The notes: a model not told the origin generated them from the letters alone. A DNA stretch of 64,000 nucleotides from Ramlibacter sp. (GCA_016713005.1 JADJPY010000002.1:1-64000); one strand, 5' to 3'; numbered from the stretch's first letter, positions 47,809-57,257 are shown. A program made the numbers and translations.

Positions 47809-47824
47809 CTCATCGCATTTCAGA
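47784..47824. promoter_or_regulatory. Nested inverted repeats between araC-type gene and MFS gene
   Basis: An outer perfect repeat TCTGAAAT (47784-47791) / ATTTCAGA (47817-47824) encloses GATGATAGCTGTCATC (47794-47809), which is palindromic at 14 of 16 positions. It is a candidate operator controlling both divergent genes. Confidence 0.5.
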
Positions 47825-47852
47825 AAGTCCGCCGCGTCCTACGATCACGGCC

Positions 47853-49109
47853 ATGAGCACGCCATCGTCCACATTGGGCTTCCCGCCCGCCGCGCCCGTC
47901 CCCCTGCGCCAGGATGCCGGCGTCATCGGCCTGGTGGGGCTGGCGCACCTGATCAGCCACTTCAGCCAGCTGATCCTGGCGCCGCTGTTCCCCTGGCTGA
48001 AGGAGGCCTTCAACGCCAGCTACACCGAGCTGGGTTTCCTGATGACGCTGTTCTTCGTGGTGTCGTGCGCGGTGCAGGCGGCCTCGGGCTTCCTGGTGGA
48101 CAAGTACGGCCCGCGCCCCATCCTGTTTGGCGGGCTGGCCCTGCTGGGCGCGGCCGCCTTCGGCTTCTCGGCCAGCACCAGCTACTGGATGATGGCCCTG
48201 TTCTCCATCATCGCGGGCGTGGGCAACGGGGTGTTCCATCCGGTGGACTACACCCTGATCAACCGCAAGGTCAGCGCCCCGCGCCTGGGCCATGCCTACA
48301 GCTTCCACGGCATCACCGGCAGCCTGGGCTGGGCGCTCGCGCCCGCCGTGGTGGTGCCACTGGCCATCGCGTTCTCCTGGCGTGTGGCCCTGATGGGTGC
48401 CGGCGCGCTGGCCTTTGCCGTGTTGCTGGTGCTGTGGCTTAACCGCGCCGGGCTCACGCTGGCGCCCGCGGCGCCGCGGCGGGTGCCGCCTGCCACCCAA
48501 CAGCTCGCCACACAGGCCGAAGGCAACTTTGACTTCCTGCGCATTCCGGCGGTCTGGATGTGCTTTGGTTTCTTCTTCGTCTACGCCGTGATCATCAGCG
48601 TGGTACAGGCTTTCGCGCCCGAGGCGGCGCGCCAACTGCACGGCGTGCCGGTGGCGCTGGCGGCAATGTGCCTGACGGTGTACATGGTGTGCAGCGCAGC
48701 CGGCATGGTGCTGGGAGGCTTTCTGGCGTCAGACCCGCAGCGCTGCGAGCGTGTGGTGGGTCTGGCGTTTGGCACCGCAGCGCTGGTGGCGCTACTGATC
48801 GGGCTGGGCTCCGTGCCCGCGCTGGCGGTGCCGGCGCTGTTTGGCGTGATGGGTTTTGCCAGCGGCATCGCCGGGCCGTCGCGCGACCTGCTGGTCAAGA
48901 AGTCCACGCCCGAGAACGCCACCGGCCGTGTCTACGGCATCGTGTATTCGGGACTCGACATCGGCCAGGCGATCGCACCGCTGTTCTTCGGCGCCCTGAT
49001 GGACCGCCACCACTACCAGGGTGTGTGGCTGGGCCTTGTGGTGATGCAGGTGGTGCTGATCGCCAGCGCATTCAATGTGCGGCGGGTGCGGCGCACGGCG
49101 CTGGCCTGA
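47853..49109 (+). CDS. MFS transporter, Fsr-like (fosmidomycin resistance subfamily)
   Basis: The 418-aa protein has 12 membrane segments: VIGLVGLAHLISHFSQLILAPLFPWLKEAF, the loop GFLVDKYGPRPILFG, and AGVGNGVFHPVDYTLINRKVSAPRLGHAYSFHGITGSLGWALAP (in pieces), a helix 4-5 region typical of the Fsr subgroup. An exporter or uptake role cannot be decided. It is divergent from an AraC regulator, which suggests induction by its substrate. Confidence 0.88.
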   Translation: MSTPSSTLGFPPAAPVPLRQDAGVIGLVGLAHLISHFSQLILAPLFPWLKEAFNASYTELGFLMTLFFVVSCAVQAASGFLVDKYGPRPILFGGLALLGAAAFGFSASTSYWMMALFSIIAGVGNGVFHPVDYTLINRKVSAPRLGHAYSFHGITGSLGWALAPAVVVPLAIAFSWRVALMGAGALAFAVLLVLWLNRAGLTLAPAAPRRVPPATQQLATQAEGNFDFLRIPAVWMCFGFFFVYAVIISVVQAFAPEAARQLHGVPVALAAMCLTVYMVCSAAGMVLGGFLASDPQRCERVVGLAFGTAALVALLIGLGSVPALAVPALFGVMGFASGIAGPSRDLLVKKSTPENATGRVYGIVYSGLDIGQAIAPLFFGALMDRHHYQGVWLGLVVMQVVLIASAFNVRRVRRTALA

Positions 49110-49158
49110 GTCCGCACCGGCCGCTGCCCCGCATCGCACCGCGGCGCGCAAGAGCGAT

Positions 49159-49413
49159 TCAGCGTCCGCGTGCCTGGTGCGGCAGCACGGTGTGCCGTTT
49201 GTCGTGGGGGCCGTGGATGTGCGCGGATGGACTTGTTGGCGCGGTGGATTGCGCCGGGGGCGGGACAGTGCCCTCAGGGGGGACAACCTGCCCGGCGGGC
49301 GGGCGGCCCATCAGGGCGCGGAACTGGCCGGTGAGCATGGCCCAGTTCTGGCTGAGCCAGATGGCCAGCAGGATCACGGCGGCCAACAGGATGGTTCCCA
49401 GCAGCAGGCTCAT
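49159..49413 (-). CDS. Small single-pass membrane protein with Pro-rich tail
   Basis: The 84-aa protein starts at ATG 49413 behind GAGGAGG. It has one N-terminal membrane helix (SLLLGTILLAAVILLAIWLSQNW) and a Pro/Thr/His-rich tail (GQVVPPEGTVPPPAQSTAPT). The strong ribosome binding site and helix support it as real. Function unknown. The longer upstream frame has no ribosome binding site. Confidence 0.6.
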   Translation of the reverse strand: MSLLLGTILLAAVILLAIWLSQNWAMLTGQFRALMGRPPAGQVVPPEGTVPPPAQSTAPTSPSAHIHGPHDKRHTVLPHQARGR

Positions 49414-49520
49414 CGCGCACCTCCTCGGGTGAAGCACCGGGCAGTGGCACCCGGTAGAGACCATCCTACGCCGATGGCGCCGGCGTGCAAGGGGGCAGCA
49501 AGGGGGACCAGGGGACCGGG

Positions 49521-50399
49521 TCAGACCGCGCTGCGGTGGCGCGCGATGCAGGTGTCCAGCACTTCGGCGCCGTCGCGCAGCCACCAGTCCTGCGCGGAGA
49601 AAATCTCCACCTCGGCAAAGCCGCGGTAGCCCGCGGCTTCCATCCAGCCGCGGATTTTTTTAAGCTCTATCACGCCGTCGCCCATCATGCCGCGGTCGTT
49701 CAGCAGGTCGCGCGTGGGCGTGAGCCAGTCGCACACGTGCCAGGCGAGCAGGCGCGACGCGCCGGCGCGCGCGATCTGCGACTGCAGCTTCGGGTCCCAC
49801 CAGACGTGGTACGCGTCCACCGCCAGGCCCAGCGCGCCAGTGCACCCGGGGTCCAGCTCGTCGCACAGGTCCAGCGCCTGCTCCATCGTGTTGATGCAGG
49901 CGCGCTCGGCGGCCTGCATCGGGTGCAGCGGCTCTATGGCCAGCGGCATGCCCACGCTGCGCGCGTATTCCAGCGTGGCGGCGATGCCGTCGCGCACTTC
50001 GGTGCGGGCACGGGCGATGTCGGTGTACAGCGGCGCGCCGGCCAGTGCGCCGGGCAACGAGCCCACCACCAGCACCAGGCAGGGCGCGCCCAGCGTTTTC
50101 GCTTCGTCCACGGCGCGGCGGTTGTCTTCCAGCGCGGCCTTGCGACCGGCGGCGTCGCCCGCGGGGAAGAAGCCGCCCCGGCAATAGCCGCTGAGGGTGA
50201 TGCCGGTGCCCTTGAGCTGCTGCGCCACCGCGCTGAGGCCCACAGCGGCGACCTGGTCACGCCAGGGGCTGATGGCGCGAATGCCGCGCTGCGCGCAGGC
50301 GTCGATGATCTGGTCCAGCGGCCAGTCCTGGCCCAGGCTCTTGCGCACCGTGGCGGTGTTGATCGACAGGGCCTCGTGGCCGGCGGAGAAGTCACGCAT
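49521..50399 (-). CDS. Sugar phosphate isomerase/epimerase family TIM barrel (first)
   Basis: The 292-aa xylose-isomerase-like TIM barrel shows LSINTATVRKSLGQDWPLDQIIDACAQRGIRAISPWRD, a metal-binding Glu in LAIEPLHPM, and conserved ALGLAVDAYHVWWDP, LLAWHVCDW and EVEIFSAQDWW (Glu/Asp/His ligands). These enzymes isomerise or dehydrate keto-sugars and inositols. It is the last gene of the leftward catabolic cluster and follows DUF993 after a palindromic repeat. Confidence 0.87.
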   Translation of the reverse strand: MRDFSAGHEALSINTATVRKSLGQDWPLDQIIDACAQRGIRAISPWRDQVAAVGLSAVAQQLKGTGITLSGYCRGGFFPAGDAAGRKAALEDNRRAVDEAKTLGAPCLVLVVGSLPGALAGAPLYTDIARARTEVRDGIAATLEYARSVGMPLAIEPLHPMQAAERACINTMEQALDLCDELDPGCTGALGLAVDAYHVWWDPKLQSQIARAGASRLLAWHVCDWLTPTRDLLNDRGMMGDGVIELKKIRGWMEAAGYRGFAEVEIFSAQDWWLRDGAEVLDTCIARHRSAV

Positions 50400-50410
50400 G
50401 GCGCACCTCC

Positions 50411-50505
50411 CGTCGTCCCCGCGGAGGCGGGGACCCAGTGCTTGCAGATGCCCTGGATTCCCGCCTCCGCGGGAATGACGTTGCGTTGTCCCAGCGGGAA
50501 TGACG
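50411..50505. repeat. Palindromic GC-rich intergenic repeat
   Basis: CCCCGCGGAGGCGGGGA and ATTCCCGCCTCCGCGGGAAT flank a 20-25 base spacer, with a third partial AGCGGGAATGACG at 50489. It can fold into two hairpins. It separates the DUF993 and isomerase genes and resembles REP-like elements common in Burkholderiales. Confidence 0.65.
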
Positions 50506-50506
50506 A

Positions 50507-51781
50507 TCAGGGTTCGATGCCATGGAGTGCCAGCAGCGTCTTCATGCGGTGTACCGCCAGATCGGGCTGCTCCAGCAGGTGGGCCGCATCGGCCAGGCGG
50601 AACAGCTCGGCGAAGTGCAGCAGTGAGCGCGTGCTCTGCTGCCCGCCCACCATGGTGAAGTGGCTCTGGTGGCCATTGAGCCAGGCCATGAAGACCACGC
50701 CGGTTTTGTAAAAGCGCGTGGGCGCCGCAAAGATGTGGCGCGACAGCGGCACCGTGGGGCCCAGGATGGCGTGGAACCGCGCTGAGTCACCCTGCGCCAG
50801 CGCGCCCAGGGCGGCGCTGGCTGCCGGAGCGATGGCGTCAAAGATGCCCAGCAGCGCATCGCTCTGGCCGTGCGTGGCCTGTGCGCCAAAGCCGTCGCCG
50901 GCAATCAGCTCGGCGTAGTTGAAGTCGTCGCCCGTGTACATGCGCACGCCCTTGCCATCGGCGCCGCCCGTGGCCGGCAGGCGACGCCGCATCGCAATTT
51001 CCTTGTCCTTGTCCAGCAGCGAGATCTTGATGCCGTCGACCTTGTCGGGGTGCGCGGCGATGATGCCCAGGGCGGTGTCCATGGCCGCGTCAACGTCATG
51101 GATGCCCCCGGCTCCGGCTTGACCGGAGCCTCTCCAGTAACCGGCGAGTGCCGGGTCGAACATCTCGCCCAGCCAGTGCAGCACCACGGGTTGTTTGGCT
51201 TGCGAGAGGATGCGGTCGTACACGCGTTCGTAGTCGGCGGGGCTTGTGGCCACCCGGGCCAGGGCGCGGCTGGCCATCACGATGAGCTTGCCGCCGAGCT
51301 TCTCGATGGCTTCCATCTGCGCTTCGTAGCCGGCAATCACCTCGTCGACGGTTGTGACGTTCTCCAGCACCAGGTGATCGGTGCCGCAACCCGAGGCCAC
51401 CAGGGCCTGTCCTGAGCCTGCCGAAGCGGCGGTGGACCCGAAGTCGCGCGCCGCGTCCAGCGAGCGGCGGATCAGCTCCAGCGACGTGGGCCAGTCCAGC
51501 CCCATGCCGCGCTGGGCCGTGTCCATGGCCTCGGCCACGCCCAGCCCCAGCGACCACAGGCGCTGGCGGTAGGCGATGGTCGCCTCCCAGTCGACTGCGC
51601 TTTGCAGCCAGGGGTCGATGGCGGCGCGCGGGTCGGCCACCACGTGGGCGGCCGAGTAGGCGATGCGGTTGAACCGGGGCGCATGGGCCACGTCGCGCGC
51701 GGGTTGCGCGGGGGTGGTGCCTTGCAGCGTGTAGGGCCGCAGCGCGCCGTCGGCGCCGGGCAGGACGAGGGATGCGCTCAT
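50507..51781 (-). CDS. DUF993 family protein (TIM-barrel aldolase-like)
   Basis: The 424-aa DUF993 protein is distantly related to dihydrodipicolinate synthase-type barrels: GKLIVMASRALARVATSPADYERVYDRIL, KQPVVLHWLGEMFDPALAGYW, DGIKISLLDKDKEIAMRRRL (a Lys placed like the Schiff-base Lys) and YTGDDFNYAELI. Two short tracts look like repeat DNA translated in frame: residues around GSGQALVASG (51409-51433) and GSGQAGAGG (about 51105-51125). No biochemical function is known to me. Its neighbours (oxidoreductase, isomerases) suggest a retro-aldol step in sugar breakdown. Confidence 0.85.
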   Translation of the reverse strand: MSASLVLPGADGALRPYTLQGTTPAQPARDVAHAPRFNRIAYSAAHVVADPRAAIDPWLQSAVDWEATIAYRQRLWSLGLGVAEAMDTAQRGMGLDWPTSLELIRRSLDAARDFGSTAASAGSGQALVASGCGTDHLVLENVTTVDEVIAGYEAQMEAIEKLGGKLIVMASRALARVATSPADYERVYDRILSQAKQPVVLHWLGEMFDPALAGYWRGSGQAGAGGIHDVDAAMDTALGIIAAHPDKVDGIKISLLDKDKEIAMRRRLPATGGADGKGVRMYTGDDFNYAELIAGDGFGAQATHGQSDALLGIFDAIAPAASAALGALAQGDSARFHAILGPTVPLSRHIFAAPTRFYKTGVVFMAWLNGHQSHFTMVGGQQSTRSLLHFAELFRLADAAHLLEQPDLAVHRMKTLLALHGIEP

Positions 51782-51795
51782 GAGTGTCCCGGAAT

Positions 51796-51866
51796 CGGTT
51801 TTACAAGCAAAATCGGCCTCCAGCCCGCATGGGATGGACCTGACCTACTATCAAATTGATAGCGGT
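51796..51866 (-). repeat. Dispersed repeat, copy 8
   Basis: Plus strand: AAATCGGCCTCCAGCCCGCA, then TACTATCAAATTGATAGCGG. It overlaps the stop codon of the oxidoreductase gene and fills the gap to DUF993. Confidence 0.75.
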
Positions 51867-53014
51867 TGGACGTCGACCCAGCGCCGCTCTTTCCAGCTTT
51901 GCAGCGCCGCCTCGACCAGTTGAACGCCCTTGGCGCCCTCGGGCAGCGTCCAGCGGTAGGGTTCGTTCTCGACCACGTGGCGGATGAAATGCTCCCACTG
52001 GATCTTGAAGCCGTTGTCGTAGAACTGCGAGTCCGGAACTTCCTGCCACTGGTCGAAGAAATTCATCATCTGCTTCTCGTCCGGGTTCCACACCGGGCGC
52101 GGCGTGGTCACGCGGCTCTGCGCGCGGCACGACTGCAGGCCCGCCACGGCCGAGCCGTGCGTGCCGTCCACATGGAAAGTGACCAGGTCGTCGCGGCGCA
52201 CGCGCGTGGCCCACGACATGTTCATCTGCGCGATCACCGGCTCGCCGTTGTGGCCAACCAGTTCCGCCGTGGCATAGGCCGCATCGTCGGCCGTGGCCTT
52301 GTAGGGCTTGCCGTTCTCGTCCCAGCGCTCGGGGATGTGCGTGGCGCCGATGCAGGATACCGACTTGACTTCGCCGAACAGGTTGTCGAGCACGTAGCGC
52401 CAGTGGCACATCATGTCCAGGATCATGCCGCCACCGTCTTCCGAGCGGTAGTTCCAGCTGGGGCGCTGGATGGGCTGCAGGTCGCCCTCGAACACCCAGT
52501 AGCCGAACTCCAGGCGCACGCTGAGCATCTTGCCGAAGAAGCCCGCGCGGCGCAGCATGTCCAGCTTGCGCAGGCCGGGCAAAAAGAGCTTGTCCTGCAC
52601 CGCGCCGTGCTTGAGGCCCGACTTCTGCGCCAGCCGCGCGATCTCCACCGCCTCGTTGAGGTTGGTGGCGATGGGTTTTTCGCAGTACACATGCTTGCCG
52701 GCGCGGATGGCCCGGGCCAACAGGGTGGGGCGCATCTGCGTGGTGCCAGCGTCAAAGAAGACGGTGTCGTCCTTGTTGGCCAGCGCTGCGTCCAGGTCGG
52801 TGCCCCAGCGCTCGATCTTCCATTGCCTGGCCAGGGCTTCCATCTTCTCGGCGTTTCGGCCGATGAGGATGGGATCGGGCATCACCTTGTCGCCGTTGGA
52901 GAGCTGCACGCCACCCTGGTTGCGGATGGCGACGATGGAGCGGATCAGGTGCTGGTTCATGCCCATGCGACCGGTAACGCCGTGCATGATGATCCCGAGT
53001 CGTTGTGTGGCCAT
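51851..53014 (-). CDS. Gfo/Idh/MocA family oxidoreductase
   Basis: The 387-aa NAD(P)-dependent dehydrogenase has a Rossmann start (LGIIMHGVTGRMGMNQHLI), the conserved HVYCEKPIATNLNEAVEIA, and a C-terminal substrate domain (RSEDGGGMILDMMCHWRYVLDNL, resembling the GGGxxxDxxxH motif). These enzymes oxidise sugars, inositols or their acids, often at C3. The start at 53014 has AGAGGAC upstream. The last residues (PLSI) and stop fall in a dispersed repeat. Confidence 0.92.
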   Translation of the reverse strand: MATQRLGIIMHGVTGRMGMNQHLIRSIVAIRNQGGVQLSNGDKVMPDPILIGRNAEKMEALARQWKIERWGTDLDAALANKDDTVFFDAGTTQMRPTLLARAIRAGKHVYCEKPIATNLNEAVEIARLAQKSGLKHGAVQDKLFLPGLRKLDMLRRAGFFGKMLSVRLEFGYWVFEGDLQPIQRPSWNYRSEDGGGMILDMMCHWRYVLDNLFGEVKSVSCIGATHIPERWDENGKPYKATADDAAYATAELVGHNGEPVIAQMNMSWATRVRRDDLVTFHVDGTHGSAVAGLQSCRAQSRVTTPRPVWNPDEKQMMNFFDQWQEVPDSQFYDNGFKIQWEHFIRHVVENEPYRWTLPEGAKGVQLVEAALQSWKERRWVDVQPLSI

Positions 53015-53039
53015 GTTCGTCCTCTTTTTGGGAAACGGT

Positions 53040-54398
53040 TTATCGGATGGGCTGCAGGCTGTCCCAGTGTGGGGTGGCGGCGCTGGCAAAGCCCGGCACA
53101 TGCAGCGACGAGAGGTCCAGCTGACCGGCGTGCACCGCCAGGCGGGCGCGGCCCTGCGTGATGCTGTACAAGCCCGCGTGGGCACCGGCGAAATCCCCGG
53201 CCTCGGCGTCCGGGGCCACTCCAAAGCCATCGACATAGTGATGGCCGTTGCGTTCGATGTGGGTCACGCGCAGGCTGGCGGCCAGCAGGGTGTCCTGCTG
53301 CACGGCCAGACCTGCCTGGCAGGTCAGGTCTTCGCCCGAGAGCAACAGCCGTTGTGGCTCACGGGCGATGCGCGCCGCGCTGTGCAGCGAGCGGTAGATG
53401 CCTTTGCAGGCCTTGCTGGAAATGCCGCGGTAGCCAAGCGCCAGGCCACGCTCCAGCACGTCCGGGTGGTCGTCGGATTCGTCGAGGATCACCGGCACCG
53501 CAATGCCCAGGGTGTGGATGGGTTGCTCCAGCGCCACCTTGCGCGCGATGGGCTGTTCCAGGAGCAGGGTGCGCTCCAGCAGCGCACGGGCAGCAGGTGC
53601 GGCCGCGAGCGCGCGCCAGAACTCGCCCAGCGCCTGCGCGTCAGAAAACGTCTCGTTGCCGTCCAGCGTCACACGCCAGTTTTTCGCGTGGGACGCCAGG
53701 ACTGCGGCGATGCGCGACAGGCGGTCCACATCGGCGTCGGGTTGGCCGCACAGCTTGAGCTTGAAGTGGTGCAGGCCGTAGTGGTGAATCGCCTCCTGAA
53801 GCGTGGCGGGGAGGCCGTCCTGTGGGTCAGCGCCTTCGTCTGCGGGCGTGAGCCGGTCGGCCAGACCGACCGTGTGGCGCAGCGTGACCTGTTGCGCCCG
53901 CACGATGTCCAAGGTGCTGCTCCATGGATCGCCCAACACACCAGCGCGCAGACCTGCGCACCAGTCGTGGCCCGACGCCCGCAGCGCGGCATCTGCCACG
54001 GCCTTGTCCAGCAAGGCCGGGCCAAACTGCGCGGCCAGGCGGGGCAGGCCGCGCGCGACCAGCGTCTGAATGGCCGAGTCACCCGCGCCTTGCGAAAGCT
54101 GCCAGGCACTGGCGGCAATGTCCGCGCCCAGATACGCCTGGCGGGCCCCGCGAAGCGCCTCGCGCAACTGCTCGAAGTTCTGTTCGTGCGTGAGTTCGGG
54201 TGACTTGTCAAACCACTTTGGCACCATCAGCTCGGCGCTGGCGCCGTAAAACCGGCGTCCGCCCACATCCACGCCCACGCGCACAAACGCCTGCGGGCAG
54301 CGCGTGACGGTGGCAGCGCCAAACCGGAAAGGCAGGCGCAGCGTCACAGGCCGCTCAAACAGGGCCACCTCACGTACGTGCACGGCTGCGGCGGTCAT
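53040..54398 (-). CDS. Enolase-superfamily enzyme (mandelate racemase/muconate lactonizing-like)
   Basis: The 452-aa protein has the MLE-type catalytic set: KLK in HHFKLKLCG, Asp in VTLDGNETFS, Glu in LLLEQPIARK, Asp/Glu in VPVILDESDD, and Lys in RGISSKACKGIYRS. It should abstract an alpha-proton from a carboxylate, as a dehydratase, racemase or cycloisomerase. The extended N-terminal capping domain is present. The start ATG 54398 overlaps the isomerase stop (ATGA), and the next gene is 25 bp downstream. Confidence 0.87.
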   Translation of the reverse strand: MTAAAVHVREVALFERPVTLRLPFRFGAATVTRCPQAFVRVGVDVGGRRFYGASAELMVPKWFDKSPELTHEQNFEQLREALRGARQAYLGADIAASAWQLSQGAGDSAIQTLVARGLPRLAAQFGPALLDKAVADAALRASGHDWCAGLRAGVLGDPWSSTLDIVRAQQVTLRHTVGLADRLTPADEGADPQDGLPATLQEAIHHYGLHHFKLKLCGQPDADVDRLSRIAAVLASHAKNWRVTLDGNETFSDAQALGEFWRALAAAPAARALLERTLLLEQPIARKVALEQPIHTLGIAVPVILDESDDHPDVLERGLALGYRGISSKACKGIYRSLHSAARIAREPQRLLLSGEDLTCQAGLAVQQDTLLAASLRVTHIERNGHHYVDGFGVAPDAEAGDFAGAHAGLYSITQGRARLAVHAGQLDLSSLHVPGFASAATPHWDSLQPIR

Positions 54399-55231
54399 GG
54401 CAAGGCCTTCCACAACCCCCGCACGTGCGCGGCGCTGGATGCGGCGCAACCGGGCCCGTCGGGCACGTAGTCAAACGGTTCCACGGCCATCCAGCCGCTG
54501 TAGCCGGCGTCGTGCAGCACGCGCAGCACAGGGGCCTGGTCGGTGTCGCCCTGGCCAGGGCCGCGGCGATTGCGGTCATTGAGTTGCACATGGGCAATGT
54601 GGCCGCTGGCCAGAAAGCGCGCCAGCACCTCGTGAACGGGTTCGCTTTCAGCCTGCGACGCAGCGCTCACGTCGAGCATGGTGCGCAGCGCGGGCGAAGC
54701 GATGCGGTCCACGATGGCGGCGGCCTGTGCCACCGTGTTGACCACCGGTGTTTCCACGGGCGAGAGGGGTTCCAGGCAATAGACGACGCCGGCAGCCGCG
54801 GCATGCGGTGCGAGTTGAGCCAGTGCGCCTTCGAGCCGGGCCTGCGCATCTTCCACGGTCTGGCCCGCGCCCGGCGAGCGTTGCGCCGGCGACCCATGCA
54901 CAAGCACCTGCGCACCACAAGCGGCCGCGAAACCGATGAGTCGCTTCAGCAATTCCAGGGTCCGCTGTCGCAGGGCTGCGTCGGTTGTGACCAGTGACAG
55001 CCCCGCCGGCTTGACCAGCAGCCAATGCAGGCTGCTGATGGCCAGGCCATGGTCATGGGCCGTGGCGCGAAAACGCCGGGCGGCGGCTTCGTCCAGTGTG
55101 GAGGGGTCATCGGCCAGCGTGAACGGAGCCAGTTCCAGCCCCGTATAGCCCTGGGACGCTGCCAGCGCGCACTGCCGCTCGAAGGGCAGCGGTTGCAGCA
55201 CTTCATTGCACAGCGAGAGCTTCAGCTTCAT
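54395..55231 (-). CDS. Sugar phosphate isomerase/epimerase family TIM barrel (second)
   Basis: The 278-aa xylose-isomerase-like barrel contains KLSLCNEVLQPLPFERQCALAASQGYTGLELAPF, VYCLEPLSPVETPVVNT (metal Glu), RTMLDVSAASQAE (Asp), GHIAHVQLNDRN (His) and WMAVEPFDYVPD (Glu). It differs clearly from the first barrel at 49521, so the cluster has two distinct isomerase or dehydratase steps. It overlaps both neighbours by 4 bp. Confidence 0.88.
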   Translation of the reverse strand: MKLKLSLCNEVLQPLPFERQCALAASQGYTGLELAPFTLADDPSTLDEAAARRFRATAHDHGLAISSLHWLLVKPAGLSLVTTDAALRQRTLELLKRLIGFAAACGAQVLVHGSPAQRSPGAGQTVEDAQARLEGALAQLAPHAAAAGVVYCLEPLSPVETPVVNTVAQAAAIVDRIASPALRTMLDVSAASQAESEPVHEVLARFLASGHIAHVQLNDRNRRGPGQGDTDQAPVLRVLHDAGYSGWMAVEPFDYVPDGPGCAASSAAHVRGLWKALP

Positions 55232-56717
55232 GCAAGGACCTTGCGTTTTCGGTACAGGCTGAAGACCTTGTATCCGATGGTGGCGAAGATCATGGCCGCC
55301 ACCACGGCCGAGATGGGGCGTGTGAAAAACGGCGTGAGGTCGCCATCGGACAGCACCAATGCGCGGCGCAGGTTCTTCTCGAGCAGGTCTCCCAGCACGA
55401 TGCCCAGCACCAGGGGCGCCATGGGGTAGCCAAAGCTGCGCAAAAGAATCCGATGATGCCGAAGGCCAGCATCACGTACACATCAAACAGCCGCCCGGCA
55501 ATGGCAAAGCTGCCCACCGCGCACAACACAAAAATGATGGGCACGATGTAGTGCTGCGGCACCCGCAGCACCTGCACCAGCGCCTTGGTCAGCACCAGGC
55601 CGTAGATCAGGATGCCGATGGTGGCGAACAGCATCATGGCCACCACGTCGTACACGAACTGCGGGTTCTCCACCATGATCAGCGGGCCCGGCTTGACGCC
55701 GTGGATGATCATCGCGGCCATCAGCACCGCCGCCGGCGCCGAGCCGGGGATCGCCAGCGTGAGCACCGGGATGATGGCGCCGGGCACGCAGGCGTTGTCA
55801 CCGGTTTCCGCCGCCATCAGGCCCTCGACCGACCCTTTGCCGAACTGGTCCTTTTCCTTGCTGGCGCGCTTGGCCGCCGCATACGAGGACCAGGCGGCAA
55901 CGTCTTCTCCGACGCCGGGGACGATGCCAACGCCGGTGCCTATCAGGCCGGAGCGCAGGATGGTGCGCCAGTACTGCGTGATGTCGCGCAGCTTGGGGAT
56001 CACCGTGTCAAACGGGCTGATCTTCACCGGAGCCTGGCGCTCCTTCATCGCCGTCAGCAATTCGGCAAATCCGAAGGCTCCGACCAGCGCCGGCACCAGC
56101 TGGATGCCTCCGGCAAGATCCCGCACGCCCCATGAGAAGCGCTCATACGCGTACTGTGGCTCCTGGCCGATGCCGGCAATGAACAGGCCTGCGATGCCGG
56201 CGATCCAGCCCTTGAGCGGGTCGTCACCGGTCAAAGTGCCGGCAATGATCACGCCAAACAGCGCGAGCCAGAAAAATTCATACGCGCCGAACTTCAGTGC
56301 CAGCCCGCCCAGGATGGGCGTGAAGCCGGCCAGGAAGAACATGCCGATCAGCGTGCCCAATACCGAGCCCGTGGTGGCAATGCCCATCGCCCGCCCCGCC
56401 ATGCCCTGGCGCGCCAGCGCATAGCCGTCCAGGCATGACGCGGCCGACGCCGGTGTGCCCGGGATGTTGAGCAAGATGGCCGAGCGCGATCCGCCGTAGA
56501 TGGAACCCACGTAGGTGCAGATCAGGATCAGCAGCGCCTGGTTGGGCGGCAGCTTGAGCGTGAGCGTGGTCATGAGCGCCAGCGCCATGGTGGCGGTCAG
56601 GCCGGGCAGGGCACCCATGATCACGCCAACCAGTGAGGACAGCAGGGCGTAGAAGATGATTTCCGGCGTGCTGAAGCGCGCGATCGATTCACCGAAGAGG
56701 ATGAGTCCTTCAAACAC
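55228..56717 (-). CDS. tctA: Tripartite tricarboxylate transporter large membrane subunit TctA (frameshifted near 3' end)
   Basis: TctA is the 12-TM permease of a TTT carrier. The first frame, from 56717, has GALPGLTATMALALMTTLTLKLPPNQALLI, YGGSRSAILLNIPGTPASAASCLDG, and PGVGEDVAAWSSYAAAKRAS, typical of TctA. At about 55445 the expected FFLRSFGYPMAPLVLGIVLGDLLEKNLRR moves to another frame, because a T run is one base short (TTCTTTTGCGC for TTCTTTTTGCGC). The second frame ends at 55228 and overlaps the next gene by 4 bp, as an intact gene should. A homopolymer sequencing error is as likely as a true mutation. If real, it removes the last 70 residues. Confidence 0.9.
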
Positions 56718-56730
56718 GGGGTTTCATTCC

Positions 56731-57234
56731 TCAGGGCAGGCGGACCAGGAACACGTACTGGAACACCACGGTCACGACGGCGCTGGTTGCGGCGCCGGCA
56801 ATCACGGCGGCAATGGTGCGGCGGGTCTTCGGCTGGTCAGCCGGGGCAAACAGCCAGGTGAAGGCTGCGACAAACAGTGCCGTGACCAGCCAGAACGGTG
56901 CGCGTCCCAGCAGGGCGCCTGCGTACAGCAGTGACAGCACGAGCGTGATGGCGATGCGGCGGTTGACGACCGGTTCGGCGACCGCTGTGTCTGGTGTGGG
57001 TTGAGCGCGATCCGAATTGCCGCGCCGCCAGCCGCGCAGCATCAGTACGGCGCCCAGCACCATGATGAGGGCCCCGATGATGCCCGGCACGAAGCCCGGC
57101 ATGGTGTACAGCGTGGCTCCCATGGACGTGAACCGGTCCATGCGCAGCGACTCCGCAACGATCAACAGGCCGAACCCCACCCAGCCCGCCCCACCCAGAA
57201 GGTCGGAGCGGGCGGTCTTGCCGCCCTCGCTCAT
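56731..57234 (-). CDS. tctB: Tripartite tricarboxylate transporter small membrane subunit TctB
   Basis: The 167-aa TctB has four membrane segments (LGGAGWVGFGLLIVAESLRM; MPGFVPGIIGALIMVLGAVLML; IAITLVLSLLYAGALLGRAPFWLVTALFVAAFTWLF). It pairs with TctA for sodium-driven uptake of carboxylates. It lies 13 bp upstream of tctA and 23 bp after tctC. Confidence 0.9.
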   Translation of the reverse strand: MSEGGKTARSDLLGGAGWVGFGLLIVAESLRMDRFTSMGATLYTMPGFVPGIIGALIMVLGAVLMLRGWRRGNSDRAQPTPDTAVAEPVVNRRIAITLVLSLLYAGALLGRAPFWLVTALFVAAFTWLFAPADQPKTRRTIAAVIAGAATSAVVTVVFQYVFLVRLP

Positions 57235-57257
57235 GGTGCGTTCCTGCTTTGCCGGCG

